Assembly (NCBI GenBank): GCA_020629775.1
Contig: JAHDCP010000001.1
Location: forward strand, 28,328-92,327
Length of the DNA: 64,000 nt
Direction of reading: 5' to 3'
DNA from: Planktomarina sp.
GTDB taxonomy: Bacteria > Pseudomonadota > Alphaproteobacteria > Rhodobacterales > Rhodobacteraceae
How positions within the stretch are numbered: position 1 is the stretch's first letter; each line of letters starts with the position of its first letter. A model generated the notes under the pieces. That model saw nothing but the letters and a program-made list of their open reading frames with translations, made no database searches and was not told the DNA's origin. Made by a program: the position numbers and the translations under genes. Of the stretch, positions 23,629 to 37,446 are shown piece by piece.

Positions 23629-24120
23629 ATGCAGGGAAACGCGAAAGGCCAAGCCGTGGGCGCAGACACCGATTTGATGCAACTCTACTCGTCTCGCATT
23701 CTGGCGTTGGCCGCAGAAATGCCGTTTGCGGCACGTCTGTCCGCCCCACAAGGCAGTGCCATGCGCCGGTCCCCGCAGTGTGGGTCAAAAGTCACCGTGG
23801 ATGTGACTATGAATTCCGATGGGCGCATCGCTGATTTCGGACAAGACGTGAAAGCCTGCGCATTGGGTCAAGCCAGTGCATCTTTGTCTGCCAGCAATAT
23901 CTTGGGCAGAAATGAACAAGAGGTGAAGGCGGCGCGCGATGCCCTGGCAGGCATGTTGGCGGGCAGCGGTGAACGCCCAGGCACACCCTTCGACGGGTTT
24001 GAGGTTTTGACCCCCGCGATTGATTTTAAAAATCGCCATGCGTCCATCATGTTGGCCCTGGAAGCAACGCTTGATGCCATGGCCGACGCGAAGACAAAAA
24101 ACCACTGCCTAATCAAATAG
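23629..24120 (+). CDS. Iron-sulfur cluster assembly scaffold-like (NifU/IscU N-domain family) protein
   Basis: AMRRSPQCGSKVTVDV...ACALGQASASL; start uncertain. Confidence 0.75.
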   Translation: MQGNAKGQAVGADTDLMQLYSSRILALAAEMPFAARLSAPQGSAMRRSPQCGSKVTVDVTMNSDGRIADFGQDVKACALGQASASLSASNILGRNEQEVKAARDALAGMLAGSGERPGTPFDGFEVLTPAIDFKNRHASIMLALEATLDAMADAKTKNHCLIK

Positions 24121-24135
24121 TTAGATCCAAATGAT

Positions 24136-24174
24136 AAAAAAACCGCCGCACTTTGGGGATACCAAAGGCGGCGG
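24136..24174 (-). terminator. Intrinsic terminator of the small-peptide transcript
   Basis: Minus strand CCGCCGCCTTTGG-TATCC-CCAAAG(T)GCGGCGG-TTTTTTT: 13-bp stem with one bulge and T7 tract. Confidence 0.88.
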
Positions 24175-24308
24175 CAAGTCAGCACCTCGCAAGGGACCCG
24201 GAAAACTCTGTCCCAGAGGCAGTCTGGACAGAAAAGTGACGGCAGTCAGGCGTTTCAAATGTGGGATATGAAACGCGTTCCGGTGCGGATGTGCAGGCAG
24301 AAATTTCG

Positions 24309-24422
24309 TTAGATGGCAGGAATGAACAGCGCGATGTAAAGCATTGACATCAAAGCAAAAACGCCAACGGCATCTTTGATTGCGGCGATTGTCTCTGGGT
24401 GGCTTTTGATCCAAGTTTTCAT
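24309..24422 (-). CDS. 37-aa single-TM small membrane peptide, candidate SOS-induced
   Basis: MKTWIKSHPETIAAIKDAVGVFALMSMLYIALFIPAI; upstream GAGAG; upstream SOS box; downstream terminator. Confidence 0.65.
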   Translation of the reverse strand: MKTWIKSHPETIAAIKDAVGVFALMSMLYIALFIPAI

Positions 24423-24489
24423 CGGTCTGCTCTCAATGTGTTTTGTCGTTTGTTGCACCTTTGTTCTCATTTCAGAAACGATTTGTAAA

Positions 24490-24504
24490 GAACTTTTTAA
24501 GAAC
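24490..24504 (-). promoter_or_regulatory. LexA (SOS) box, alphaproteobacterial type
   Basis: Plus strand GAAC-TTTTTAA-GAAC = minus strand GTTC-N7-GTTC; third GAAC at 24511. Confidence 0.75.
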
Positions 24505-24555
24505 ATTTGTGAACAAAACGTGTTTTCAGCAGGCCCTATCGCCAACAGATTCCTG

Positions 24556-28775
<4,220 letters not shown>

Positions 28776-28822
28776 TCACCGTGAAGGTAGAAGCAAGGGG
28801 GGCCACCGTCCAGATTTGGACG

Positions 28823-28845
28823 TGCGAATAACGAAACTATTCGCA
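28823..28845. repeat. 8-bp dyad in ligA/ctrA intergenic region
   Basis: TGCGAATA-N7-TATTCGCA. Confidence 0.6.
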
Positions 28846-28857
28846 GGTATTTTCAGA

Positions 28858-29571
28858 TTAGGCCATTGCAGCTAGACGATGGTCAACGTCCACCGGTTGT
28901 GGATCGCGCAAAACATAGCCGCGACCCCAAACTGTTTCGATATAGCTTTGTCCATCTGTTGCGGACGCAAGTTTCTTACGCAGTTTGCATATGAAGACGT
29001 CGATGATTTTCAGTTCTGGCTCATCCATCCCGCCGTACAGATGGTTGAGGAACATTTCCTTGGTGAGCGTCGTTCCTTTACGCAGGCTCAGCAACTCTAG
29101 CATTTGGTATTCTTTGCCAGTTAGGTGGACTGGCTTGCCGCGCGCTTCCACAGTTTTTGTGTCCAAGTTGATGTGGACATCCCCAACTTCAATGATGGAC
29201 TGCGAATGCCCTTTCGAACGACGGATAATCGCGTGGATCCGGGCCACCAATTCTTCTCGGTGAAATGGTTTGGTCAAATAGTCATCGGCACCAATTCCAA
29301 AACCCTTGATTTTGCTGTCAGTGTCGGAATCTCCAGAAAGGATCAAAATAGGCGTTTCAATTCTTGCCAAACGTAGATGCCTTAGAACTTCGTACCCATT
29401 CATGTCGGGCAGGCCAAGATCGAGCAAGATCAAGTCGTAGTCATAAAGTTTGGCCAGATCCAAACCTTCTTCACCCATATTTGTGGCGTAAACATTCAGA
29501 TTTGCATGCCCCAACATCATCTCGATGCTTTTGGACGTGGCCGGATCGTCTTCGATAAGTAAAATACGCAT
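28858..29571 (-). CDS. ctrA: Cell-cycle response regulator CtrA
   Basis: [20 protein letters not shown]...[22 protein letters not shown]...LRKKLA. Confidence 0.96.
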   Translation of the reverse strand: MRILLIEDDPATSKSIEMMLGHANLNVYATNMGEEGLDLAKLYDYDLILLDLGLPDMNGYEVLRHLRLARIETPILILSGDSDTDSKIKGFGIGADDYLTKPFHREELVARIHAIIRRSKGHSQSIIEVGDVHINLDTKTVEARGKPVHLTGKEYQMLELLSLRKGTTLTKEMFLNHLYGGMDEPELKIIDVFICKLRKKLASATDGQSYIETVWGRGYVLRDPQPVDVDHRLAAMA

Positions 29572-29618
29572 ATCGTGCCCCCATGGTTAATGATCGCACA
29601 CACCTTCACTCACAAAGG

Positions 29619-29633
29619 TTAATTACACGTTAC
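29619..29633. promoter_or_regulatory. CtrA-like site in sciP-ctrA interval
   Basis: TTAA-TTACACG-TTAC (one mismatch to TTAA-N7-TTAA). Confidence 0.45.
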
Positions 29634-29674
29634 TCGATATCTACCGGCATTCAATACCATTCAGAGTTGCATGG

Positions 29675-29935
29675 TTAACGTTTTGTCACACGTAAGCCGG
29701 TTTCACCATTTGCAATAAAGGCATTCCGCCATTCATCGAATTCTTCTTTGCTTAACCCATAGCGCTGCAAAGCAGTCGCAATATCAATCAGTCCGAACTC
29801 CACCGCCTTAACCAAAACAGCTTTACGAGATGCCACCCACCGCGTGCATTCCGGTTCTGGTAAGTCCGCTTGTGACAACGTTTGCCCATCGGGCAACGTC
29901 ACCGTGCGCGGTCCGTCAATTTTGCGCAGATACAC
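29675..29935 (-). CDS. sciP: CtrA inhibitor SciP (DUF1153)
   Basis: (V/M)YLRKIDGPRTVTLPDGQTL...RWVASRKAVLVKAVEFGLI...RYGLSKEEFDEW; GTG start. Confidence 0.9.
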   Translation of the reverse strand: MYLRKIDGPRTVTLPDGQTLSQADLPEPECTRWVASRKAVLVKAVEFGLIDIATALQRYGLSKEEFDEWRNAFIANGETGLRVTKR

Positions 29936-30062
29936 CTCGAATTTCCTTTTCCCAATCACCCCTTTCGCATCTGTACAGGTTAGGCTTAAAGCAGCATGAA
30001 GCATCCCATCGAGAATAGGTTGTATTTTCCTATATTTATATGGATCACACTGGAGAATGAAC

Positions 30063-31214
30063 ATGTCGTTGGCCATGACCGAGACAAAGCTAAACTCTTT
30101 AGGATTTGCCAAGTCACCCGCTGAAACACGAGTGGTTGTGGCAATGTCTGGGGGCGTGGACAGTTCCGTTGTGGCCGCAGAATTGGCAAGCCAAGGATAT
30201 GATGTCGTGGGCGTTACCCTGCAACTCTATGACCATGGCGCTGCCCTGGCCAAAAAGGGTGCATGCTGTGCGGGAACGGACATCCATGATGCCCGCCGCG
30301 TTGCCGAAAAACTGGGCTTCCCGCATTATGTTTTGGACTATGAAAACACATTCAAAGATGCGGTCATCGATGAGTTTGCTGACAGTTATTTGGCCGGTGC
30401 GACGCCCGTCCCGTGCATTCGCTGCAATGAACGGGTCAAATTCAAAGATCTTTTAGAAACCGCGAAAGATCTGGATGCAGATTGCATGGCAACGGGCCAT
30501 TACATCCAACGGTTTGATGGTCAGAAAAGTGCTCAGCTGCATCGCGCGGCTGATCCTGTCCGTGATCAAAGCTATTTTCTATTTTCCACCACGCAGCAGC
30601 AATTGGAATACCTGCGGTTTCCTTTGGGGCATTTGCATTCAAAAGCGCAAACCCGTGCGCTGGCGGAAAAGCACGGTTTATCTGTCGCAGATAAACCCGA
30701 CAGCCAAGATATTTGCTTTGTGCCCGATGGCGATTATGCCGCAGTGATTGAAAAATTGCGTCCTGGGTCCGCCCAGCCAGGTCATATCGTGGACCAAAAC
30801 GGTGGTGTGGTCGGTAATCATGAGGGCGTTATTAACTTTACGATTGGCCAGCGGCGTGGGCTGGGGATCGGTGGTTTGGCCGAACCCATGTATGTTGTAA
30901 AATTGGACCCAGATAGTCGCGAGGTGGTTGTGGGCCCAAAGCACATGCTGGCCACACGAACTTTGCACCTGAAAGAGGTGAACTGGCTGGGGGATCATCC
31001 ATTTGATTCATCAGAAAAGCACATTCTGGACGTCAAGGTACGGTCAACACGGCCGCCAGCGGAAGCCACGATCACGCCCATCAGCCCGACGGAAGCAATG
31101 GTAACTCTGGCGGCAGCGGAAGCGGGTGTTGCCCCAGGACAGGCATGCGTTTTTTATGATCAAGATGGGTCACGGGTTTTGGGCGGCGGTTGGATCAGCG
31201 CTGCAAAAAGTTAA
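30063..31214 (+). CDS. mnmA: tRNA-specific 2-thiouridylase
   Basis: [39 protein letters not shown]. Confidence 0.96.
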   Translation: MSLAMTETKLNSLGFAKSPAETRVVVAMSGGVDSSVVAAELASQGYDVVGVTLQLYDHGAALAKKGACCAGTDIHDARRVAEKLGFPHYVLDYENTFKDAVIDEFADSYLAGATPVPCIRCNERVKFKDLLETAKDLDADCMATGHYIQRFDGQKSAQLHRAADPVRDQSYFLFSTTQQQLEYLRFPLGHLHSKAQTRALAEKHGLSVADKPDSQDICFVPDGDYAAVIEKLRPGSAQPGHIVDQNGGVVGNHEGVINFTIGQRRGLGIGGLAEPMYVVKLDPDSREVVVGPKHMLATRTLHLKEVNWLGDHPFDSSEKHILDVKVRSTRPPAEATITPISPTEAMVTLAAAEAGVAPGQACVFYDQDGSRVLGGGWISAAKS

Positions 31215-32343
31215 TGACAGATTGGGCGGCCCGTATACCCGGGGACACGCCGCCCTTCCCCAAACGCTGCATCGTCGATGCCATAGCCGCTTTTTGATCC
31301 ATCGGGTTCTGAATAACATCTTGCAGACCATCAGCGATCAAATCTGGTTTGCAATTTGCGCCAATAAACTCCGGTACTGCTCGTGTTTCGGACACCAAGT
31401 TTACCAATGTCACTGTATCCACGCGCAACATCCGGCCGATAATTTGCCGTGACAGCCATTGCATATCGTAAGCAATCACCATCGGCGTTCCAACACTGGC
31501 CAATTCCAGCGAAACAGTACCAGACGCCGCCAACGCAGCCCCAGATGCAGCAAAGGCAGTGCGCCGCATGTGCGCCGCAGCATCCGCCTGAGACGCATCC
31601 CCCACAACCATAAACGGCTTTCGCGCCAGGGAATTTATGTGCCTTTCCAAATGTGGAACAAGGTGCGGAAGTGTCGGTAATACCCAATCAAATTCGACAA
31701 ATTCTTCGCGGGCCATAACATCGGAAAAAACAGGCATAAGCCGATCGATTTCTGACCGCCGGGAGCCAGGCAAAACTACCAACGTATTTTCCGACAGATT
31801 ATGCGCAGTTCGAAAGGATTGAATATCGGCCAAAGATATTTCTGGATCTTGAACAACAGGATGCCCAACAAAATCACAGGTCATGCCAGCTTTTTGCATA
31901 AAGGGTGGTTCAAATGGCAAAAGCGCCAAAACATGATTGACATGGGCCGCCATTTTGGCCGCACGTCCCGGGCGCCATGCCCAAACACTGGGGGCAACGT
32001 AATGAACAGTGGGAATGTTCGACTGCGCTTTCACCTTGTCAGCGACACGCAGGGAAAATTCAGGCGCATCGATGGTAATAACAACGTCGGCTTGCCAATC
32101 CACTGCCGCTTCAGCCGTTTGGGCGATCCGTTTTTTTAGATCAAAATATTTTGGAAGTATTTCCATCAACCCCATAACCGACAGTTCGGACATGTCGAAC
32201 AAACTGCTCAGGCCTTGGCCGATCATGCGCGGACCACCAATCCCTTTAAATTCCATAGTCGGATCAAGCGATCTTAGTCCATTGATCAAATCCGCGCCCA
32301 AACGATCGCCTGACGCTTCACCCGCTGTTATAAACACCCTCAC
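31195..32343 (-). CDS. lpxB: Lipid-A-disaccharide synthase
   Basis: [26 protein letters not shown]. Confidence 0.96.
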   Translation of the reverse strand: MRVFITAGEASGDRLGADLINGLRSLDPTMEFKGIGGPRMIGQGLSSLFDMSELSVMGLMEILPKYFDLKKRIAQTAEAAVDWQADVVITIDAPEFSLRVADKVKAQSNIPTVHYVAPSVWAWRPGRAAKMAAHVNHVLALLPFEPPFMQKAGMTCDFVGHPVVQDPEISLADIQSFRTAHNLSENTLVVLPGSRRSEIDRLMPVFSDVMAREEFVEFDWVLPTLPHLVPHLERHINSLARKPFMVVGDASQADAAAHMRRTAFAASGAALAASGTVSLELASVGTPMVIAYDMQWLSRQIIGRMLRVDTVTLVNLVSETRAVPEFIGANCKPDLIADGLQDVIQNPMDQKAAMASTMQRLGKGGVSPGIRAAQSVINFLQR

Positions 32344-33140
32344 GACAATGGTCCGGTCCCGTGCAAAATCAAACCCAGTTGATTAGCGCGTTCTATGGTT
32401 AGCTCAGGATCAAGAACCATCACCTGACCAGCCGCAAAAGCAATCCCGCGCAGTCGCGCAGCGGCTGCCGCTTCTACCGTTTCAATACCGATCGTGGGCA
32501 TATCGACGCGCAAATCTTGGCCAATCTTGGGGGCCTTAACAAGCATACCACCTGTGGGCACGCGTTCGGACCTTCGGGTCAAACTGGACAGCATCCAATC
32601 CGTTCCAGCCACAGATTCCACAGCGATGATTTGCCCCGCGCTTGCTACACATGCTTGCCCAACGTCCAACGGGGACAAAGCTGACAAAACGGCCTTTGCG
32701 CGTTCAATATCTTTGAGATTTTGATCACTGACAGCAAGTTTGGTTGCATCACCCGCGGGCAATAAGAAATCTGGCACAAATTCCGATGCAGATCGCACTT
32801 TGAAACCCGCAGCTTCAAACACCCGAATAATGATCGCCAAAGCGCCCCCGTCGCCATCGCGCAAGGCTTCAAGGATTTTGGGGACCAACGGTGCCGTCGC
32901 TTGGTCAATCAAGTCTGGATTCAAAGTTGGCCGGTGTATTGCGCCAGCAAAACACACCTCAGAGACACCCGCTTTGGCCAGTGTTTGCAGCAGTGTCCCC
33001 AAAGTTTCCAAGCGAAAAGTGATTTCGGGAAGCAGTTCGTCAGGCGCAAATCCATCCAAAGCTGCCACCAAAGGCCAACGATCGCAGCGCGCCGCGACGC
33101 GGGTGGGTAAATCGCCCTGCCCGGCGACAAGCGCAAGCAT
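32340..33140 (-). CDS. lpxI: LpxI-family UDP-2,3-diacylglucosamine pyrophosphatase
   Basis: MLALVAGQGDLPTRVA; between lpxA and lpxB. Confidence 0.9.
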   Translation of the reverse strand: MLALVAGQGDLPTRVAARCDRWPLVAALDGFAPDELLPEITFRLETLGTLLQTLAKAGVSEVCFAGAIHRPTLNPDLIDQATAPLVPKILEALRDGDGGALAIIIRVFEAAGFKVRSASEFVPDFLLPAGDATKLAVSDQNLKDIERAKAVLSALSPLDVGQACVASAGQIIAVESVAGTDWMLSSLTRRSERVPTGGMLVKAPKIGQDLRVDMPTIGIETVEAAAAARLRGIAFAAGQVMVLDPELTIERANQLGLILHGTGPLS

Positions 33141-33144
33141 GAGC

Positions 33145-33951
33145 TTATTGCCCTGTGCCGGGCGTCAAAAACGATCGGCCCGAATTGCCCAACACGAAAT
33201 CAACAATGGTTTGGACATATTCGCTGTCTGTTTCTTTGCCCAATTTACGTGCACGGTCTTGAAAAGCGCCTTCACCCTGCGCCAACATTTGGAACGCTGC
33301 GCGTAAGGCAGTTATATCTGAACGCGCAACGCCACGGCGTTTCAAGCCCACCAAATTTAAACCTGACAATTCACCACGTGGCGCTTGAACCAAACCAAAT
33401 GGGATCACGTCATTGGTGACCATGGTCACAGCACCGATTATGGCGCCCCTTCCGATCCGAACAAATTGGTGCACTCCGCACAGACCACCAATAATCACGT
33501 CGTCTTCGATAACGACATGGCCCGCAATTGCTGCAGAATTCACCAAAATTACGCGATTGCCGATAACAGCGTCATGGGCCACGTGGCAGCCTGCCATCAA
33601 AAGGCAATCATCGCCAACAGCAGTCAAGCCACCGCCACCTGCTGTCCCTGTGTTGATGGTCACGTGTTCGCGAATACGACAACGGGCGCCAATCTCAAGA
33701 CGAGTGCTTTCACCTTGAAACTTTTTGTCCTGCGGAATTTCACCGATAACAGCGAATGCATGCACCAGTGTGTCATCTCCAATGCTGGTATCGCCCTTCA
33801 CGACAACGTGGCTGGTAAGTTCCACGTTGCGCCCCAAAGAAACCCCTGCATCAATCAAGGAGAATGGACCGACTTTGCAGCCCGGTCCAATCGTCGCGCC
33901 GTCTTCAACGATTGCGCTTGGGTGCACTTGTGCTGTTGGATCAATGGTCAT
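33145..33951 (-). CDS. lpxA: UDP-GlcNAc acyltransferase
   Basis: Left-handed beta-helix hexapeptides; AGHVVIEDDVIIGGLCGVHQFVRIG. Confidence 0.97.
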   Translation of the reverse strand: MTIDPTAQVHPSAIVEDGATIGPGCKVGPFSLIDAGVSLGRNVELTSHVVVKGDTSIGDDTLVHAFAVIGEIPQDKKFQGESTRLEIGARCRIREHVTINTGTAGGGGLTAVGDDCLLMAGCHVAHDAVIGNRVILVNSAAIAGHVVIEDDVIIGGLCGVHQFVRIGRGAIIGAVTMVTNDVIPFGLVQAPRGELSGLNLVGLKRRGVARSDITALRAAFQMLAQGEGAFQDRARKLGKETDSEYVQTIVDFVLGNSGRSFLTPGTGQ

Positions 33952-33954
33952 GCT

Positions 33955-34410
33955 TTATGCCTCAGGCAAATCGACCATCGCGGTAAACTCAGCCTCGGCA
34001 GCCATTTCATCACCAACCATGGCGCGACCTTTGAATTTCCAGATTTTCGAACCGCCGCGCACCGTTTCAATAGTCATTTCCAATACATCGCCGGGAATGA
34101 CTTTTCGACGAAACTTACACTTATCAATCGCCATGAAGTAGATCAGGAAATTTGTGCCAGCTAGTTCTTTGGTAACCCCCACCATAACACCTGCTGTTTG
34201 GGCCATGGCTTCGACAATAGTCACTCCAGGCATGATTGGTGTCCCTGGAAAATGCCCCTGAAAATGAGGTTCATTCATGGTTACATTTTTAATGCCTTTG
34301 GCGGAAGTTACGCCGTCAATGTCCACAACTTTGTCGACCAACAAGAACGGATATCGGTGAGGCAATATCGCTTGAATTTGTTGAATGTCTGCTTGCGCCA
34401 AATCTGCCAT
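33955..34410 (-). CDS. fabZ: 3-hydroxyacyl-ACP dehydratase
   Basis: [30 protein letters not shown]. Confidence 0.97.
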   Translation of the reverse strand: MADLAQADIQQIQAILPHRYPFLLVDKVVDIDGVTSAKGIKNVTMNEPHFQGHFPGTPIMPGVTIVEAMAQTAGVMVGVTKELAGTNFLIYFMAIDKCKFRRKVIPGDVLEMTIETVRGGSKIWKFKGRAMVGDEMAAEAEFTAMVDLPEA

Positions 34411-34476
34411 CTGTCATCCCCGAATTGCTTAGGTTGGCCTAGCAAGGGAAAGACATCCCATCAAGCACCATCGCAC

Positions 34477-35016
34477 TTATTGGTCATCTTGACTTTGTTG
34501 GGCGCGCGTAAACGCTTCATCGACACGCGAAATCACTAGATCGGTGATTAAAATGTCTTGAAGACCGAACAAAACGCTTCCCTCTTCCAACACTACACTC
34601 GCGCCGCGTTCACGCATAATTTCCAAAACGACGGGCTGAATGCGCGTGAAAAATTCTCGGCGAACGGCCAACAGAGACTGTTGCAAGTTTAGCTCTTTTT
34701 GATCTTGCTCTCTGCGTGTGCGTTTGACCTTTGCGTCAAACTCCCCAGCGGCCGCCTGAAAATCCACCGGGTCCATTGTTGGCCGCTGCTGCGTTAAAGA
34801 CAGTTCTTCCGCTTCAAGGGACGCAAACAATTCCGCATTTTCTTCAGACAAGGCAACGCGATTTGCTTCCGTTCCATTTCGTAAAAATGCTGCAAAAGCC
34901 GATCTTTGGTAAACTTCATCGGAATTGATCAATAAGATACCCACGCTTTGGGCTGCCACGGCATTGGCAAGGAATGCCGTGGCTAGAAAAACCCAAACCT
35001 GGACCAGTCGAGCCAT
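34477..35016 (-). CDS. OmpH/Skp-family periplasmic chaperone
   Basis: Signal peptide, IGILLINSDEVYQRSAF, coiled coil; adjacent to bamA. Confidence 0.85.
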   Translation of the reverse strand: MARLVQVWVFLATAFLANAVAAQSVGILLINSDEVYQRSAFAAFLRNGTEANRVALSEENAELFASLEAEELSLTQQRPTMDPVDFQAAAGEFDAKVKRTRREQDQKELNLQQSLLAVRREFFTRIQPVVLEIMRERGASVVLEEGSVLFGLQDILITDLVISRVDEAFTRAQQSQDDQ

Positions 35017-37346
35017 TAGAAACTGGTAGAGATCGTCAAATCGAACGAGGTATCACGATCTAGAGTTTCTTTCTTGATCGTTTCGGTGAAGTTGAAACGC
35101 AAAGGACCGATCGGCGTTTTCCAGAACAATGAGACGCCCGCCACCGCGCGTACCGACGCGTCGTCATACAAAACGCCAGTTTGCCCAACCGTTGTTCCTG
35201 GATCCAACCCCCATACTGACCCCACGTCAACGAATGCACCCCCCGAAATTCCGTATTCATCAGGAAGCCCAAGTGGAAACTGTGCTTCAAATCGCGCAAC
35301 CGCAAAGTAATTCCCGCCAATCGCGTCATCATCAGACCCGTTAACTTGGCGCGGTCCCCAGCCACCGGCTTCAAATCCCCGCATCTGGCCGGAACCAATA
35401 AAGAAACGATCATTAACGCGGCTAACACCTTCGTCGAAATGTAAAGCGCCTGCTTCAAATATCGCGGTTAAAGTGACGTCCTCATTCAGCACATGCGTCT
35501 CTACGCCTGTTGAAAGCGATGATCGCAAAAAGCGAACATCGCCGCCATTGCTGTCTTCACCAACCCCCAGGTCTTGTCCAAACCGGAAATAGAAGGCGGT
35601 CTTCGGATCCAAGCCCGAGCGGCGGTTGTCAAAGCTATAGGTATAACCAAGCCCCAAAACGTTTCGCCGCCCAAGCGCGGCTTCAGTATCGATTACACCG
35701 CCGGCCGGTGTCGTTACATCAAACATTTTTAGTGAGTCACCGAAAGCGCGCAGCGTGACACGGCCGTTCTCGCTGACTGGGAAACCGATACGCGGAGAAA
35801 TCCGGAAAGCGCTGGTGTCATACCGCGCATTGTTGTTGTCCGTCAGTCGATAACTCATATCAAAGCCAAACAACAAATCGCGGTCCAGTAAGGCAGGTTC
35901 ATCAAAAGAAAAGTTCAAGCTGCGCGCCGTCCGCCCGGTATTCAAGCCAAAAGCAAGCCGTTGTCCGCGACCCAAAAAGTTGCTTTGAGAAAAACTGGCG
36001 GCAAGACCAATTCCATCTGTGGAGTTGTAGTTCGCACCAAAGGTCAAGTTGCCCGTAGATTGTTCTTCAACATCCACTTCCACAATAACTGAGTTAGGCG
36101 AAGATCCTTCGCGCGCATTCACTTGTGCATCACTGAAATATCCCAATGCACGGATGCGTTCAGCAGTCGCCCGGATTGATCGAGGATTGAACGGATCCCC
36201 TTCTACGATATCGAATTCACGGCGGATAACCCGGTCTTGAGTGGTGGTGTTCCCCTCAATATCAATGCGCTCTACAAAAATCCGCGGGCCTTTGGTAAGT
36301 GCAAAATCAATATCCAAGCTCAATTCAGCATCGTTACGCGAAATATCTGGTTCGACCCGAATAAAGTTCAAACCGCTGCGTTCTGCATGAATTTCCATAC
36401 GTGTTATGGCATTTTCAACGGCCACAGGGTTATAAGTCGTTCCTGGTCGGATCTTGATCTTTGGTTCAAAAACTTCCGTGTCAACTTCAGCCAAATCGCT
36501 TGAAACCGTCATTTCCCCAAAGGTGAACTGCTGACCTTCTTGAACACGAAATGTTACAAGGAAGCCATCGCGGTTGGGCGTAAGTTGAGACGTTACAGAA
36601 ATGACCTGAAAATCAATGTACCCGCGAGATTGATAAAAATCGCGTAGGACTTGCTTATCAAATTCAATTCGATCTTCAACGAACGTATCACTTTTCACCA
36701 ACGCGCGGAACAAACCAGCCTGTTTACTCTGAACAACGCGGCGCAGGCGTCGGTCCGAAAAGTTACGATTTCCGACAAAGGAAACACGTTCGATTTCGAC
36801 GACACCACCTTCGACAATCTCATAAACCAGATCAACACGATTGTCAGAACGGCGTACAATGCGCGGGGTAACGGTTGCCGTGATCCGGCCTTGAGTTGCA
36901 TATGCCTCAGCGATGCGACTGGCGTCCTCTTCTGCAATCACCGGGTCGTAAACACGTCGGGGTACAGACCTGACGATTCTGCGCAAGTCTTCATCCTTCA
37001 GGCGCGAATTGCCTTCGAAAACAACTTCATTGATGGTGGGTCGCTCCACAACGACAAATACAACTGTGTTCCCGCGTACAGTCACAGAAACGGATTCAAA
37101 CAACCCACTTTCGCGCAACCTTTGGGCCGCTTCATTGACCCCTGAATCGCTGACGTTATCCCCGCGTTGAATACCCGCTATGGATTGAATAGTCGCTGTT
37201 TCGATCCGCTTATTCCCCTCTACCTCAAATCCATTCACACGAATGGATTGGGCGGACGCAGCCAATGGTAAAAATGCCAAGACCAGGAACAAAGCGACCA
37301 GCGAACGCATTGCGCTCTGGGCACGAAGGAAAAAAGTATGGGCCAC
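35016..37346 (-). CDS. bamA: Outer membrane assembly protein BamA
   Basis: POTRA repeats; RGFEAGGWGPR; PIGPLRFNFTETI; C-terminal F. Confidence 0.97.
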   Translation of the reverse strand: MAHTFFLRAQSAMRSLVALFLVLAFLPLAASAQSIRVNGFEVEGNKRIETATIQSIAGIQRGDNVSDSGVNEAAQRLRESGLFESVSVTVRGNTVVFVVVERPTINEVVFEGNSRLKDEDLRRIVRSVPRRVYDPVIAEEDASRIAEAYATQGRITATVTPRIVRRSDNRVDLVYEIVEGGVVEIERVSFVGNRNFSDRRLRRVVQSKQAGLFRALVKSDTFVEDRIEFDKQVLRDFYQSRGYIDFQVISVTSQLTPNRDGFLVTFRVQEGQQFTFGEMTVSSDLAEVDTEVFEPKIKIRPGTTYNPVAVENAITRMEIHAERSGLNFIRVEPDISRNDAELSLDIDFALTKGPRIFVERIDIEGNTTTQDRVIRREFDIVEGDPFNPRSIRATAERIRALGYFSDAQVNAREGSSPNSVIVEVDVEEQSTGNLTFGANYNSTDGIGLAASFSQSNFLGRGQRLAFGLNTGRTARSLNFSFDEPALLDRDLLFGFDMSYRLTDNNNARYDTSAFRISPRIGFPVSENGRVTLRAFGDSLKMFDVTTPAGGVIDTEAALGRRNVLGLGYTYSFDNRRSGLDPKTAFYFRFGQDLGVGEDSNGGDVRFLRSSLSTGVETHVLNEDVTLTAIFEAGALHFDEGVSRVNDRFFIGSGQMRGFEAGGWGPRQVNGSDDDAIGGNYFAVARFEAQFPLGLPDEYGISGGAFVDVGSVWGLDPGTTVGQTGVLYDDASVRAVAGVSLFWKTPIGPLRFNFTETIKKETLDRDTSFDLTISTSF

Positions 37347-37383
37347 GAAAGCGATCCCCCCAGATCAAAACTTACTTACAAAA

Positions 37384-37412
37384 CCGATACCGCCTTGTCT
37401 GAGGGGTGTCAA
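37384..37412 (-). promoter_or_regulatory. Internal promoter upstream of bamA
   Basis: Minus strand TTGACA-N17-TATCGG. Confidence 0.45.
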
Positions 37413-37425
37413 AACGATCTAAAAG

Positions 37426-37434
37426 TTATCCACA
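37426..37434 (+). promoter_or_regulatory. Perfect DnaA-box consensus in rseP-bamA interval
   Basis: TTATCCACA. Confidence 0.4.
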
Positions 37435-37446
37435 GGAATTGCTTTG

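Noticed and set aside
24121-24414. 97-aa minus-strand ORF overlapping the SOS peptide region
   Set aside because: Different frame, runs through the terminator hairpin and T tract; implausible composition
33385-34164. 259-aa plus-strand ORF over lpxA/fabZ
   Set aside because: Antisense shadow spanning two well-defined genes
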